This document shows, in pieces, positions 1-6,480 of a stretch of DNA of 7,479 nt. Location of the stretch: contig JANWLJ010000310.1 in the NCBI GenBank assembly GCA_025450955.1, positions 1 through 7,479 of the forward strand, read 5' to 3'. The translations under genes were made by a program, and so were the position numbers. Position 1 is the stretch's first letter. Each line of letters begins with the position of its first letter. The DNA is from Polyangium sp. (in: bacteria) (GTDB lineage: Bacteria > Myxococcota_A > Polyangia > Palsa-1104). Below the pieces are notes generated by a model, which saw only the letters and a list, made by a program, of their open reading frames with translations, did no database searches and was not told the origin of the DNA.

Positions 1-828
1 GGCGCCAACTACACGGTAAAGCCCGGCCAGATCGTCGACGTCTTGCCGCACTTCTTCGCAACCCACGGCACCGTCGAGAAGCTGGTTCCCGCGTTTCATT
101 CGAACGTTCTCGACGACGACCGTGAGGTTTGGGCCTATCTGCCGCCAAGCTACGACGAGAACACCGAGGCGCGCTACCCGGTGGTCTACATGCACGACGG
201 GCAGAACCTGTTCGACCCGGCGCTCGCCTTCGGCGGCAACGAGTGGAAGGTCGACGAGACGCTCGACGGCGCGGCCGAGGGCGACGGCGCGATCCGCGAG
301 CTGATCGTGATCGGCCCGGAGAACGACGCCAACCGCATCTACGAGTACACGCCCACCACCGACCCGACCACGCCGGGCGGCGGCGGCGCCGATCTCTACC
401 TGCGCATGCTGGTCGAGGAGCTCAAGCCGCAGGTCGACGCGATGCTGCGCACCCAGCCCGGCTCTCAGACCACCGGCATCGTCGGCTCGTCGCTCGGCGG
501 CCTGCTCGCCGCCTACGCCGGCGTCACCCGTCCCGACACCTTCGGTCTCGTCGGCGCGATGTCGCCCTCGACCTGGTGGAACAGCAACTGGATCCTCGGC
601 GACGTCGGCACGATGACCACGCCGCGCCCGGCGCGCGTCTACGTCGACTGCGGCCAGCCCGACGACGACTACGTCGACGCCACCCAGCTGGTCGCCGCCT
701 ACCTCGGGCGCGGCTACGTCGAGGGCGCCGATTTTCAGCACGTCTATCAGCTGAACGCGCAGCACAACGAGGTTTACTGGGCCGAGCGCCTCCCCGGCGC
801 GCTGGCCTTCCTGTTCGGCCCGCGTTAA
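1..828 (+). CDS. Putative esterase, alpha/beta-hydrolase fold (Fes/esterase-D-like, PF00756 type), 5' end outside window
   Basis: The reading frame is open from base 1, so the gene starts upstream and 275 C-terminal residues are visible. A TTG at 43 could be read as a start, but the preceding residues (GANYTVKPGQIVDV) look like genuine protein and no SD sequence precedes it. Counting from base 1, the nucleophile elbow is G-S-S-L-G-G with Ser164. A likely acid residue lies in D-C-G-Q-P-D-D-D (216-223, probably Asp221 or Asp222). The catalytic His is His255 in Q-H-N-E-V-Y-W-A-E-R-L-P. The order Ser, Asp, His and the HNExxWxxRLP ending are typical of the putative-esterase family that includes enterochelin esterase and S-formylglutathione hydrolase. 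Y-L-P-P-S-Y-D (about 51-57) is the usual early strand motif. The substrate cannot be read from the sequence. The protein is probably exported, but its N-terminus is missing. Confidence 0.9.
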   Translation, partial: GANYTVKPGQIVDVLPHFFATHGTVEKLVPAFHSNVLDDDREVWAYLPPSYDENTEARYPVVYMHDGQNLFDPALAFGGNEWKVDETLDGAAEGDGAIRELIVIGPENDANRIYEYTPTTDPTTPGGGGADLYLRMLVEELKPQVDAMLRTQPGSQTTGIVGSSLGGLLAAYAGVTRPDTFGLVGAMSPSTWWNSNWILGDVGTMTTPRPARVYVDCGQPDDDYVDATQLVAAYLGRGYVEGADFQHVYQLNAQHNEVYWAERLPGALAFLFGPR

Positions 829-833
829 AACCC

Positions 834-837
834 GAGG
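834..837 (+). promoter_or_regulatory. Weak Shine-Dalgarno (GAGG) for the DUF885 gene
   Basis: GAGG lies two bases before the ATG at 840, inside the 11-bp gap after the esterase stop (TAA, 826-828). The spacing is shorter than ideal, so translation may depend partly on ribosomes finishing the upstream gene. It supports the start at 840, because the ATG is followed at once by a signal peptide. Confidence 0.4.
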
Positions 838-839
838 CC

Positions 840-2582
840 ATGGGCCTCAAGCTGACGTGCGGGATCTTGGCGCTGGCGATCGCGAGCGCCGCGCAGGCGA
901 AGCCGGCCGATTCGGGCGACGCGCGGTTCGAGGCGCTGGTCGCCGACTACTACCAAGAATATCCGGCGGCGCATCCGACCGCGGCCACCGAGCTCGGCCT
1001 GCACGAGCACGACGGCGATCTCGAAGACGTCTCGCAAGCCGGGATCGCCCGTGAGGTGAAACGCCTTCGCGGCTGGGCGGCGCGCTTCGCCGCCGTCCGA
1101 GCCCGCGCGCTTTCGCCGTATCAGCAAAACGATCTCGCGTTCGAGCGGACCGCGATCGCGTCGCAGCTCGTCGAGCTCACCGAAGTCAAAAGCTGGCAGC
1201 GGCTGCCCGACTACTACCCCGACCTCGCCTCGCGCAGCGTCTACGTGCTCATTCAGCGCGACTTCGCGCCTGCCGCGGCGCGGATGAAATCGGCGATCGC
1301 GCGCGAGCAAAAGATCCCGGCGGTGATCGCCGCGGGCAAACGCAACCTCGGCGCGGTCGCGCCGGTCGCCGTCGACATCGCGCTCGACGAGGTGGACGGC
1401 ATCATCGACTTTTTCCAAAAGGACGTGCCGCTCGCGTTCGCCTCGGTGAAGGATCCGAAGCTCGACGCCGCGCTCGGCCAGTCGACCGCCGAGGTCACTC
1501 GCGCGCTCGCCGACTACCGCGACTTTCTCAAAAAAGATCTGAAGCCGCGCGCGCACGGCTCGTTCACGATCGGTGAAAAGGCGTTTCGCGACAAGCTGCG
1601 CGCCGACGAGATGATCGACGTGCCGCCGGCCGCGCTGCTCGCCCGCGGCGAGGCCGAGCTGCATCGACTGCAAGCCGAGTTCAAGAAGACCGCCGCCCTG
1701 ATCGATCCGCACGCCAGCTTCGCCGACGTCCAGCACCTGGTGCAAAAGGATCACGACAGCGCCGATCACCTGCTCGCCGACACCCAAGCGCGCCTGGCCG
1801 GGCTGCGCCAATTCATCGTCGAGCACCACCTCGTCACCATCCCGTCGGCGAGCCTGCCCAAAGTCGAGGAGACTCCGCCGTTCATGCGCGCCACCACCTT
1901 CGCGTCGATGGACACGCCGGGCCCGTTCGAGAAGCGCGCCACCCAGGCCTACTACAACGTCACGCTGCCGGAGAAGAGCTGGCCCGCGTCGCAGATCGAG
2001 GACTTCATGCGCGGCGCCTTCAACCGCCCGCTCATCGACGTGGTGTCGATTCACGAGGCGTTCCCCGGCCACTACGTGCAGTTCCTTTGGGTGCCGAAGG
2101 TGCCCGGCCTGGTGCGCAAGTTCGAAGGCGTCTCGACCAACATCGAGGGCTGGGCCCACTACTGCGAGCAGATGATGCTCGACGAGGGTTACGGCGGAAA
2201 CGATCCGCGCCTACGCTTGAGCCAGCTTCAGGACGCGCTGCTCCGGGCCGCGCGCTACGTGGTCGGCATTCGCCTGCACACCCGCGGCATGACCCTGGCC
2301 CAGGCCGAAGACTTCTTTGAGCGCGAAGGTTATCAGTCGCGCAAGGTCGCCGAGATGGAGACCCGCCGCGGCACCGAAGATCCCACGTACCTCTACTACA
2401 CCCTCGGCAAGCTCGAGATCCTCCAGCTCCGCGCCGACTACCGCAAAAAGCTCGGCCCCGCCTTCACCCTCGAAAAATTCCACGACGCCTTCCTCGCCCA
2501 AGGCCCCCTCCCCCTCCCCCTCCTCCGCCAAGCGCTCCTCGGAGGGTCACTCTCCGGGGTGCCAACTCATAAACCTGATTGA
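840..2582 (+). CDS. Exported DUF885 family protein, putative metallopeptidase
   Basis: This gene encodes 580 residues. The N-terminus (M-G-L-K-L-T-C-G-I-L-A-L-A-I-A-S-A-A-Q-A) is a signal peptide with an A-Q-A cleavage site near residue 20, so the protein acts outside the cytoplasm. The diagnostic motifs are H405-E-A-F-P-G-H411 and, downstream, E436-G-W-A-H-Y-C-E443. In DUF885 proteins (PF05960) these are the conserved HExxPGH and EGWAxYxE signatures, thought to bind a metal as in zincin peptidases. The reaction and substrate are not established for most members. An E-T-R-R-G-T-E-D-P-T-Y-L-Y-Y segment near 513-526 is the usual C-terminal family signature. Length is normal. The frame is open far upstream, but the signal peptide fixes the start. 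The last 12-13 residues (from about Gly568, G-G-S-L-S-G-V-P-T-H-K-P-D) and the stop are encoded by the repeat element at 2542-2780, so the native C-terminus was probably replaced. It is likely in one operon with the esterase. Confidence 0.92.
   Translation: MGLKLTCGILALAIASAAQAKPADSGDARFEALVADYYQEYPAAHPTAATELGLHEHDGDLEDVSQAGIAREVKRLRGWAARFAAVRARALSPYQQNDLAFERTAIASQLVELTEVKSWQRLPDYYPDLASRSVYVLIQRDFAPAAARMKSAIAREQKIPAVIAAGKRNLGAVAPVAVDIALDEVDGIIDFFQKDVPLAFASVKDPKLDAALGQSTAEVTRALADYRDFLKKDLKPRAHGSFTIGEKAFRDKLRADEMIDVPPAALLARGEAELHRLQAEFKKTAALIDPHASFADVQHLVQKDHDSADHLLADTQARLAGLRQFIVEHHLVTIPSASLPKVEETPPFMRATTFASMDTPGPFEKRATQAYYNVTLPEKSWPASQIEDFMRGAFNRPLIDVVSIHEAFPGHYVQFLWVPKVPGLVRKFEGVSTNIEGWAHYCEQMMLDEGYGGNDPRLRLSQLQDALLRAARYVVGIRLHTRGMTLAQAEDFFEREGYQSRKVAEMETRRGTEDPTYLYYTLGKLEILQLRADYRKKLGPAFTLEKFHDAFLAQGPLPLPLLRQALLGGSLSGVPTHKPD
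2542..2557 (+). repeat. Left 16-bp terminal inverted repeat
   Basis: GAGGGTCACTCTCC GG, perfect match to the reverse complement of 2765-2780. It is read through as the codons G-S-L-S-G at the end of the DUF885 gene. GGAG (2541-2544) can also pair with CTCC (2552-2555) across a 7-base loop, giving a small local hairpin. Confidence 0.85.
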
Positions 2583-2609
2583 TCAATTTCGGGCGGTTGC
2601 CCTTTTTCC
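2583..2609 (+). repeat. Left internal inverted-repeat block
   Basis: TCAATTTCG, six unmatched bases, then TGCC, one mismatch, then TTTTTCC. The same pattern with identical spacing occurs in the opposite orientation at 2713-2739. The spacing to the outer repeat is 25 bp on both sides, while the spacer sequences themselves agree at only about 6 of 25 positions. Such pattern conservation suggests binding sites or arms of one repeat family. Confidence 0.65.
2591..2607 (+). terminator. Possible short intrinsic terminator after the DUF885 gene
   Basis: GGGC (2591-2594), loop GGTT, GCCC (2599-2602), then five T residues (2603-2607), starting 9 bp after the DUF885 stop codon. The arrangement of stem plus T-tract is right for an intrinsic terminator on the plus strand. 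The 4-bp stem is short, so efficiency is doubtful. Confidence 0.35.
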
Positions 2610-2712
2610 GGATTCTCCCCGCCCGCCGCGCGCAAACCGCAATAGATCGCCAGCGACGGGACGCCGCGGCTCGAAGGGCTGTCGGGTGAGCAAGAGACGA
2701 AAATCGAAAAAG

Positions 2713-2739
2713 GGAAAAAAGGCAGTTAGGCGAAATTGA
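2713..2739 (-). repeat. Right internal inverted-repeat block
   Basis: On the minus strand this reads TCAATTTCG, six unmatched bases, TGCC, one mismatch, TTTTTCC, the partner of 2583-2609 at the same 25-bp distance from its terminal repeat. Unlike the left arm, the six bases between the blocks do not form a G/C hairpin before the T-tract. Confidence 0.65.
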
Positions 2740-2749
2740 ATAGGGAAAT

Positions 2750-2767
2750 CGGATATCTGAATATCCG
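2750..2767. other. Perfect small hairpin (7-bp stem, 4-base loop)
   Basis: CGGATAT (2750-2756), loop CTGA, ATATCCG (2761-2767). It starts 12 bases past the stop of the minus-strand M16 gene and would be at the 3' end of that transcript. No T-tract follows on the minus strand, so it is not a classic intrinsic terminator; it could stabilise the mRNA end or help Rho-dependent termination. The left arm of the element has no equivalent hairpin here. Confidence 0.4.
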
Positions 2768-2780
2768 GAGAGTGACCCTC
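2765..2780 (-). repeat. Right 16-bp terminal inverted repeat
   Basis: CCGGAGAGTGACCCTC on the plus strand, the exact reverse complement of 2542-2557. Its outermost two bases form the last two bases of the TGA stop (2781-2779) of the minus-strand M16 gene. Confidence 0.85.
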
Positions 2781-5046
2781 AGCGCTTGAAGGCGTCGGAG
2801 GGGAGGCCTTTGTTGATGGAGACCTTGTCGTATTTGATGTCGATCTTCTGGCCGTCGGCCTCGTGGACGACGTGGTGCGGGATGGCCAGGCCCGCGGCCG
2901 GCTTGTAGTCGGCGAGCAAGTCGCGCGCCTCTTTGCCGTCCTCGGTGTAGACCACCTGCGCGATGAGGTGGGTCTTGGGATCGAGCAGCAGCTTGGACGC
3001 GTCCCCGTCGGGGGCGACGATCTTGAGCACGTCGTACTTCGCGCCGCCCACCGTCTCGGCCGGCAGCTCGGCGACCTTGGCGCCCGGCGCGCTCGCGTGC
3101 AGGAGGATGAAGTTGGGATCGCGCCACAGCCCCGCCTTCATCGACGCGCTCGCCTGCGCCGGCAGGTCACGCACCTGCCCGGCGATCTTCATGAACGCCT
3201 TGCCGTCCGAGAACACCTGCGAGATGGTCTGCGGCCCGACCGAGATGTCCTGCCGCGCCGCCCGATCGCCCAGATAATATTCGGTGACGCTGATCGGCAG
3301 GTTCTGCCCCTGCATGGTCATCGTGCCGCTGCCGCTCATCGCCAGGTCCTTCACCTTGGCGAGCGCCTGCGCGCCGCCTTTGGCCTTGAGCGCCTCGGCG
3401 AGCAGCGACTGTCCCTTTTGCGACTCGGCCGGCGAGACGGTCGCGCTCGCCTTCCGCTCCGCCGCGATCGCGTCGCGCTCGGCCTTGCTCACCGGCTCGG
3501 TGTAGGAGACGACCTCGAGCGGGCCGACCACGTCGAGCTTGGCCTTGGCCAGCATCGGCTTGATCTGATCCGCCTTGCCGACGATCACCAGCGCGGTCGG
3601 GTGCAGGTGCGCCGACGCGGCGGCGATCGCCTGCTTGAGCGTGACCGCCTTGAGCCCCGCCGGATATTTTTCGACGAAATTCGCCGGCAGCCCGTCGAGC
3701 TCGGCGATGAGCAGCGAGCGCGCCACGTCGCCGCCGGTCTCGAGCTTGAGCCCGTTGCCGCCGATCAGGTTGCCCTTGGCCGCGTCGAGCTCCGAGGCGG
3801 TCGGTCCCGCCTTCTGCATCTTTTCGATCTCGCCCATCACCAGCGCCAAGGTCGAGCCGGTCTCCTCGGTGCGAGTGAAGGTGCTGGCGGTAAACGGCCC
3901 CGGGTCGCGGCCGGCGTCGAAGCTCGAGCGCGCGCCGTAGGTCTTGCCGCCCTCGGAGCGCACCACCTTCATCAGCCGCGACGAGAAGGCGCCGCCGCCG
4001 AGCGCGTAGTTCATCAGCCGCACCGCGAAGTAGTCGGGCGACGAGTGCGCGATGCCCGGGCCCATCACGGTGATCGCCGACTGGGTCGCGTCCGGCTTGT
4101 CGACGATCCGCACGTGCAGCCCGGAAGCGACCGGCAGCGCGCGCTTGCTCTCGGCCGGCACCGGGTGCTTCTTCCACGGCCCGAACCACTTCTTGAGCGC
4201 GCTGCGCAGCTTGGCGCTGTCGACGTCACCCGAGATCGCCACCACGGTGTTGTTCGGCGCGTACCAGCTATCGTGGAACGCGACCAGCTGCGCGCGATCG
4301 ATCGCGCCGATCGAGTGCTTGGAGGCGGGACGGCCGCGCGGATCTTCATCGCCGTAGAAGAGGTTCGCGCCGTGCTCGGAGGCGAGCGCCTCGGGCGAAT
4401 CCTTCGCGCCCTCGACGCCGGCCATCATCTGATCGCGAATCTCCCCCATCTCCCCCTCGGGGAAGGTCGGGTGCTCCACCACGTCGGAGACGAGGTCGAG
4501 GCAGAGGTCGAGATCTTTGGCGCGCGCGTGGCAATTGACCAGGCTGCCGTCGTCCTCGGCCGATGCGTTGAGCTCGCCGCCGACGAAGTCGATCGCCTGC
4601 GCGATCTGATCCGAGGTGCGCTTGACCGTCCCCTTGCGCAGCATGCTCGCGGTGAACTGGGCCAGGCCGCTCTTGTCGAGCGGATTGGCGGTGTCGCCGG
4701 CGCCGCGCACGAGCAGGCTCACGTCGATCGCCGGCACCTGATGGCGCGGCACCACGATCACCGACATTCCGTTCGGCAGCTTGTAGCGCTCGACCCGCCC
4801 GAGGTTGACCTTGGTGCTCGGCTTGATCACCGGCGCGACGAACAGATCTTTTTTGTTCGCCCACGGATCGGGCGTCGCCGGCGCCGGCGCCTTGGCCTCG
4901 GTCACTGCCGGCTTGGCCGCCGCATTTTGCGGCGCCGCCTTGGCGGCCGGCTTTGCATTCGCCTTCGCCGTCGTTTTTGCCGAGGGCGCCGCCGCGCACG
5001 GAAGCGAGAGGAGCAGCGACGACACCATCACCAGCGAGCGCTTCAT
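2779..5046 (-). CDS. Exported M16 family protein without zinc motif, fused to a lipoprotein-carrier-like C-terminal domain
   Basis: This gene encodes 755 residues. A signal peptide (M-K-R-S-L-V-M-V-S-S-L-L-L-S-L-P-C-A-A-A) is followed by an Ala/Lys/Pro-rich linker (about 21-66). A typical M16 N-lobe (about 80-300) follows, with W-Y-A-P-N-N-T-V-V-A-I-S-G-D near 261-274. The M16 C-lobe is at about 308-515. The zinc site is gone: the segment aligned with HxxEH reads Q130-F-T-A-S134 within S-G-L-A-Q-F-T-A-S-M-L-R-K-G-T. The substrate-positioning Arg/Tyr pair of the C-lobe is kept (S-S-R357-L through K-T-Y370). This is the usual profile of the non-catalytic partner in M16B heterodimers. Residues about 540-755 are an extra domain of alternating strands whose pattern (S-D-G-K-A-F-M-K, L-L-L-D-P-K-T-H-L-I, L-A-D-Y-K-P-A-A-G-L-A-I-P) resembles LolA/LolB-type sorting proteins; this assignment is moderate. 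The start overlaps the active M16 gene by 4 bp (ATGA), implying translational coupling. Confidence 0.92.
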   Translation of the reverse strand: MKRSLVMVSSLLLSLPCAAAPSAKTTAKANAKPAAKAAPQNAAAKPAVTEAKAPAPATPDPWANKKDLFVAPVIKPSTKVNLGRVERYKLPNGMSVIVVPRHQVPAIDVSLLVRGAGDTANPLDKSGLAQFTASMLRKGTVKRTSDQIAQAIDFVGGELNASAEDDGSLVNCHARAKDLDLCLDLVSDVVEHPTFPEGEMGEIRDQMMAGVEGAKDSPEALASEHGANLFYGDEDPRGRPASKHSIGAIDRAQLVAFHDSWYAPNNTVVAISGDVDSAKLRSALKKWFGPWKKHPVPAESKRALPVASGLHVRIVDKPDATQSAITVMGPGIAHSSPDYFAVRLMNYALGGGAFSSRLMKVVRSEGGKTYGARSSFDAGRDPGPFTASTFTRTEETGSTLALVMGEIEKMQKAGPTASELDAAKGNLIGGNGLKLETGGDVARSLLIAELDGLPANFVEKYPAGLKAVTLKQAIAAASAHLHPTALVIVGKADQIKPMLAKAKLDVVGPLEVVSYTEPVSKAERDAIAAERKASATVSPAESQKGQSLLAEALKAKGGAQALAKVKDLAMSGSGTMTMQGQNLPISVTEYYLGDRAARQDISVGPQTISQVFSDGKAFMKIAGQVRDLPAQASASMKAGLWRDPNFILLHASAPGAKVAELPAETVGGAKYDVLKIVAPDGDASKLLLDPKTHLIAQVVYTEDGKEARDLLADYKPAAGLAIPHHVVHEADGQKIDIKYDKVSINKGLPSDAFKR

Positions 5047-6428
5047 TTCGCACCTCGTTTGGCCGCGCCGGGTGCGGCGGGCTGCAGGGTCACCATGCTG
5101 TAGTTGCTCATCACCAGATACTTCTGCGCCACCCGCTGCACGTCGGCGGCGGTCACTGCGTCGTACTTGGCCGGGGCGGTGTACGCGTGCAAGGGATCGT
5201 GCGCGACCACGCCGTCGACGCCGATCTGGGTCGCGATCTCGGCGACCCGCTCGCGGCGGAACACCGCTTGCGCCGCCAGCTGGTTCTTCGCCTTGAGCAG
5301 CTCCACCGCGTCGACCGGCTGGGTCGAGACCCGCTTGATCTCGTCGAGGAGACCGGTGGTCACCTTGGCCGCCGAGCCGGGCGGCAGGTAGGCCGCGAAG
5401 GTGAGAAACAGCCCCGGGTCCTCGTGGTCGAAGACGAACCCGCCGGCGAACACCGCCGACTTGTCCTTGCGCACCAGCCGCTGATACATCCGCGACGACT
5501 CGCCGCCCGAGAGAATCTGCTGCAGCACCTGAAGCGCGTAGATGTCCTCGTTCGCCCCGTCGGGGATGTGATACGCGCCGATCACCACCGGGAGCTGCAC
5601 CGGCATCGACAGCGTGGCGGCGCGCTCCTTGGTCTGGGGCGGCTCGGGCTCGAGCGCCGCCGGACGCTGCGGCACCGGCCCGCGCTCGAGCGGCGCGAAG
5701 TATTTCTCGGCCAGCTTCTTCACGTTCGCTTCGGTGGTGTCGCCGACGACGATCAAGGTCGCGTTGTTCGGCCGATAGTACATGTCGTAAAACTTCTGGC
5801 AGTCGGCCGGCGTCACCGTGTCGAGCATCTTCTTTTCGCCGATCGGCGACTGGCGATAGGGGTGCACCGTGTAGGCGAGGTGCAGCACCTTGTCGAGCGC
5901 CTTCTGAATCGGATTGTTCTCGAGGCGCAGCCGCAGCTCCTCTTTGACCACCTCACGCTCGGAGTCGACCGTCTTCTGGATGAGGAGCAGGTGGCGCATC
6001 CGCTCGGCCTCGAGCTTGAGCGTGAAGTCGAGCGCGGCCGGCGGAATGGTGTCGTGATAGCCGGTCAAATCGTCCATGGTGAACGCGTTCTCGTTGCCGC
6101 CCACCGAATCGATGAAGCGCGCGTGCTCCTCGGGCGGCACGTGGGTCGAGCCTTTGAACATCATGTGCTCGAACATGTGCGCGATGCCGCGCTTGCTCGC
6201 CGGCTCGTCCTTGCCGCCCGCGTGATAAAAGACCTGAACCGTGACCACCGGCGCCTTGTGATCGGCGACGTAGATCACCTTCAATCCATTCTTCAGCTCC
6301 CACTGCTTTACCGGCGGAACCGGCGCCTTCTTCGCGGCCGGCGCGGCCTGCACCGTCGTCGCCAGGGCGAGCGGCGCCAAGAGAGTCATGAGCACGAGGG
6401 TCAGTTTGCGCATGGCGGGGACTTTCAT
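5043..6428 (-). CDS. Exported M16 family zinc metallopeptidase (catalytic subunit)
   Basis: Starting at ATG 6428 the product is 461 residues. A second ATG at 6413 (456 residues) would give an equally good signal peptide. The first is chosen because an AGG lies three bases before it, while nothing SD-like precedes the second at normal spacing. The hydrophobic core L-T-L-V-L-M-T-L-L-A-P-L-A-L-A ends at V-Q-A, about residue 28. Zinc ligands are visible as H84-M-F-E87-H88 in G-I-A-H-M-F-E-H-M-M-F-K-G-S, with the distal Glu164 in E-R-E-V-V-K-E-E-L. The tract Y-Y-R-P-N-N-A-T-L-I-V-V-G-D and the C-lobe G-G-E-S-S-R-M-Y are standard M16B features. The Tyr usually paired with that Arg appears to be Phe or Val (S-A-V-F). 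The length fits one-chain M16B peptidases that work as dimers. It would degrade or process peptides in the periplasm with the adjoining inactive subunit. Confidence 0.94.
   Translation of the reverse strand: MKVPAMRKLTLVLMTLLAPLALATTVQAAPAAKKAPVPPVKQWELKNGLKVIYVADHKAPVVTVQVFYHAGGKDEPASKRGIAHMFEHMMFKGSTHVPPEEHARFIDSVGGNENAFTMDDLTGYHDTIPPAALDFTLKLEAERMRHLLLIQKTVDSEREVVKEELRLRLENNPIQKALDKVLHLAYTVHPYRQSPIGEKKMLDTVTPADCQKFYDMYYRPNNATLIVVGDTTEANVKKLAEKYFAPLERGPVPQRPAALEPEPPQTKERAATLSMPVQLPVVIGAYHIPDGANEDIYALQVLQQILSGGESSRMYQRLVRKDKSAVFAGGFVFDHEDPGLFLTFAAYLPPGSAAKVTTGLLDEIKRVSTQPVDAVELLKAKNQLAAQAVFRRERVAEIATQIGVDGVVAHDPLHAYTAPAKYDAVTAADVQRVAQKYLVMSNYSMVTLQPAAPGAAKRGAK
5051..5056 (-). promoter_or_regulatory. 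Shine-Dalgarno of the inactive M16 gene
   Basis: On the minus strand GAGGTG ends four bases before the ATG at 5046-5044 and lies inside the last codons of the active M16 gene. Together with the ATGA overlap (5046-5043) it fixes the start and suggests coordinated, near-equal synthesis of the two M16 proteins. Confidence 0.6.
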
Positions 6429-6480
6429 CCGCCTTTGCGCCGGAATCAAGGGAATCTCGTTACGTATATCGGATTACGCG

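Larger units (their letters stand above)
2542..2780. mobile_element. Non-coding 239-bp element with 16-bp perfect terminal inverted repeats (MITE-like or paired REP-like)
   Basis: The ends GAGGGTCACTCTCCGG (2542-2557) and CCGGAGAGTGACCCTC (2765-2780) are exact reverse complements. Inward, after a 25-bp spacer of equal length on both sides, TCAATTTCG (2583-2591) matches CGAAATTGA (2731-2739). Then, again in register, TGCC and TTTTTCC (2598-2609) match their complements at 2713-2724. The arms therefore mirror each other for 68 bp. No transposase or credible ORF lies inside. Composition is uneven, with a purine/A-rich tract at about 2693-2720 unlike the flanking genes. It sits exactly between two convergent genes and overlaps both 3' ends. 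No clear target duplication is seen. A non-autonomous transposon or a pair of inverted intergenic repeats both fit; a very long-armed terminator structure is the alternative. Confidence 0.6.

Noticed and set aside
129..839. In-frame upstream extension of the DUF885 reading frame through the esterase gene
   Set aside because: The frame is open only because of high GC. The translation is Arg/Ala-rich low-complexity shadow, and a proper signal peptide starts at 840.
825..2159. 444-codon open frame on the minus strand opposite the DUF885 gene
   Set aside because: Composition is that of a mirrored codon pattern (Arg, Gly, Val, Leu-rich, no motifs), while the plus strand has HExxPGH and EGWAHY.
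2578..2587. Palindrome ATTGATCAAT as an operator
   Set aside because: It lies at the end of a gene inside the repeat element with no promoter nearby; a chance palindrome partly made of the TCAAT block.
2317..2739. 140-codon plus-strand frame crossing the end of DUF885 and the repeat element
   Set aside because: Ser/Pro/Lys-rich shadow product with no domain; most of it overlaps a real gene in another frame.
2531..2786. AGCGCT on both sides of the element (2531-2536 and 2781-2786) as a target-site duplication
   Set aside because: The left copy is separated from the terminal repeat by five extra bases, the right one touches it, and the hexamer is its own reverse complement and occurs in ordinary codons here.
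4996..4998. Cys17 of the inactive M16 protein as a lipoprotein lipid-attachment site
   Set aside because: The preceding residues are S-L-P rather than a lipobox such as L-A-G or L-S-A; A-A-A after the Cys better fits ordinary signal peptidase cleavage.
2863..5103. 746-codon open frame on the plus strand opposite the inactive M16 gene
   Set aside because: Arg/His/Leu-rich antisense shadow without recognisable domains; the minus-strand frame carries clear M16 motifs.
6447..6449. TTG start for the active M16 gene
   Set aside because: No SD sequence, and it would add polar residues in front of an already complete signal peptide starting at ATG 6428 or 6413.
6429..6480. Promoter between the repeat-protein gene and the M16 operon
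   Set aside because: The gap is slightly AT-richer and contains TATACG on the minus strand, but no -35 box at suitable spacing could be identified.
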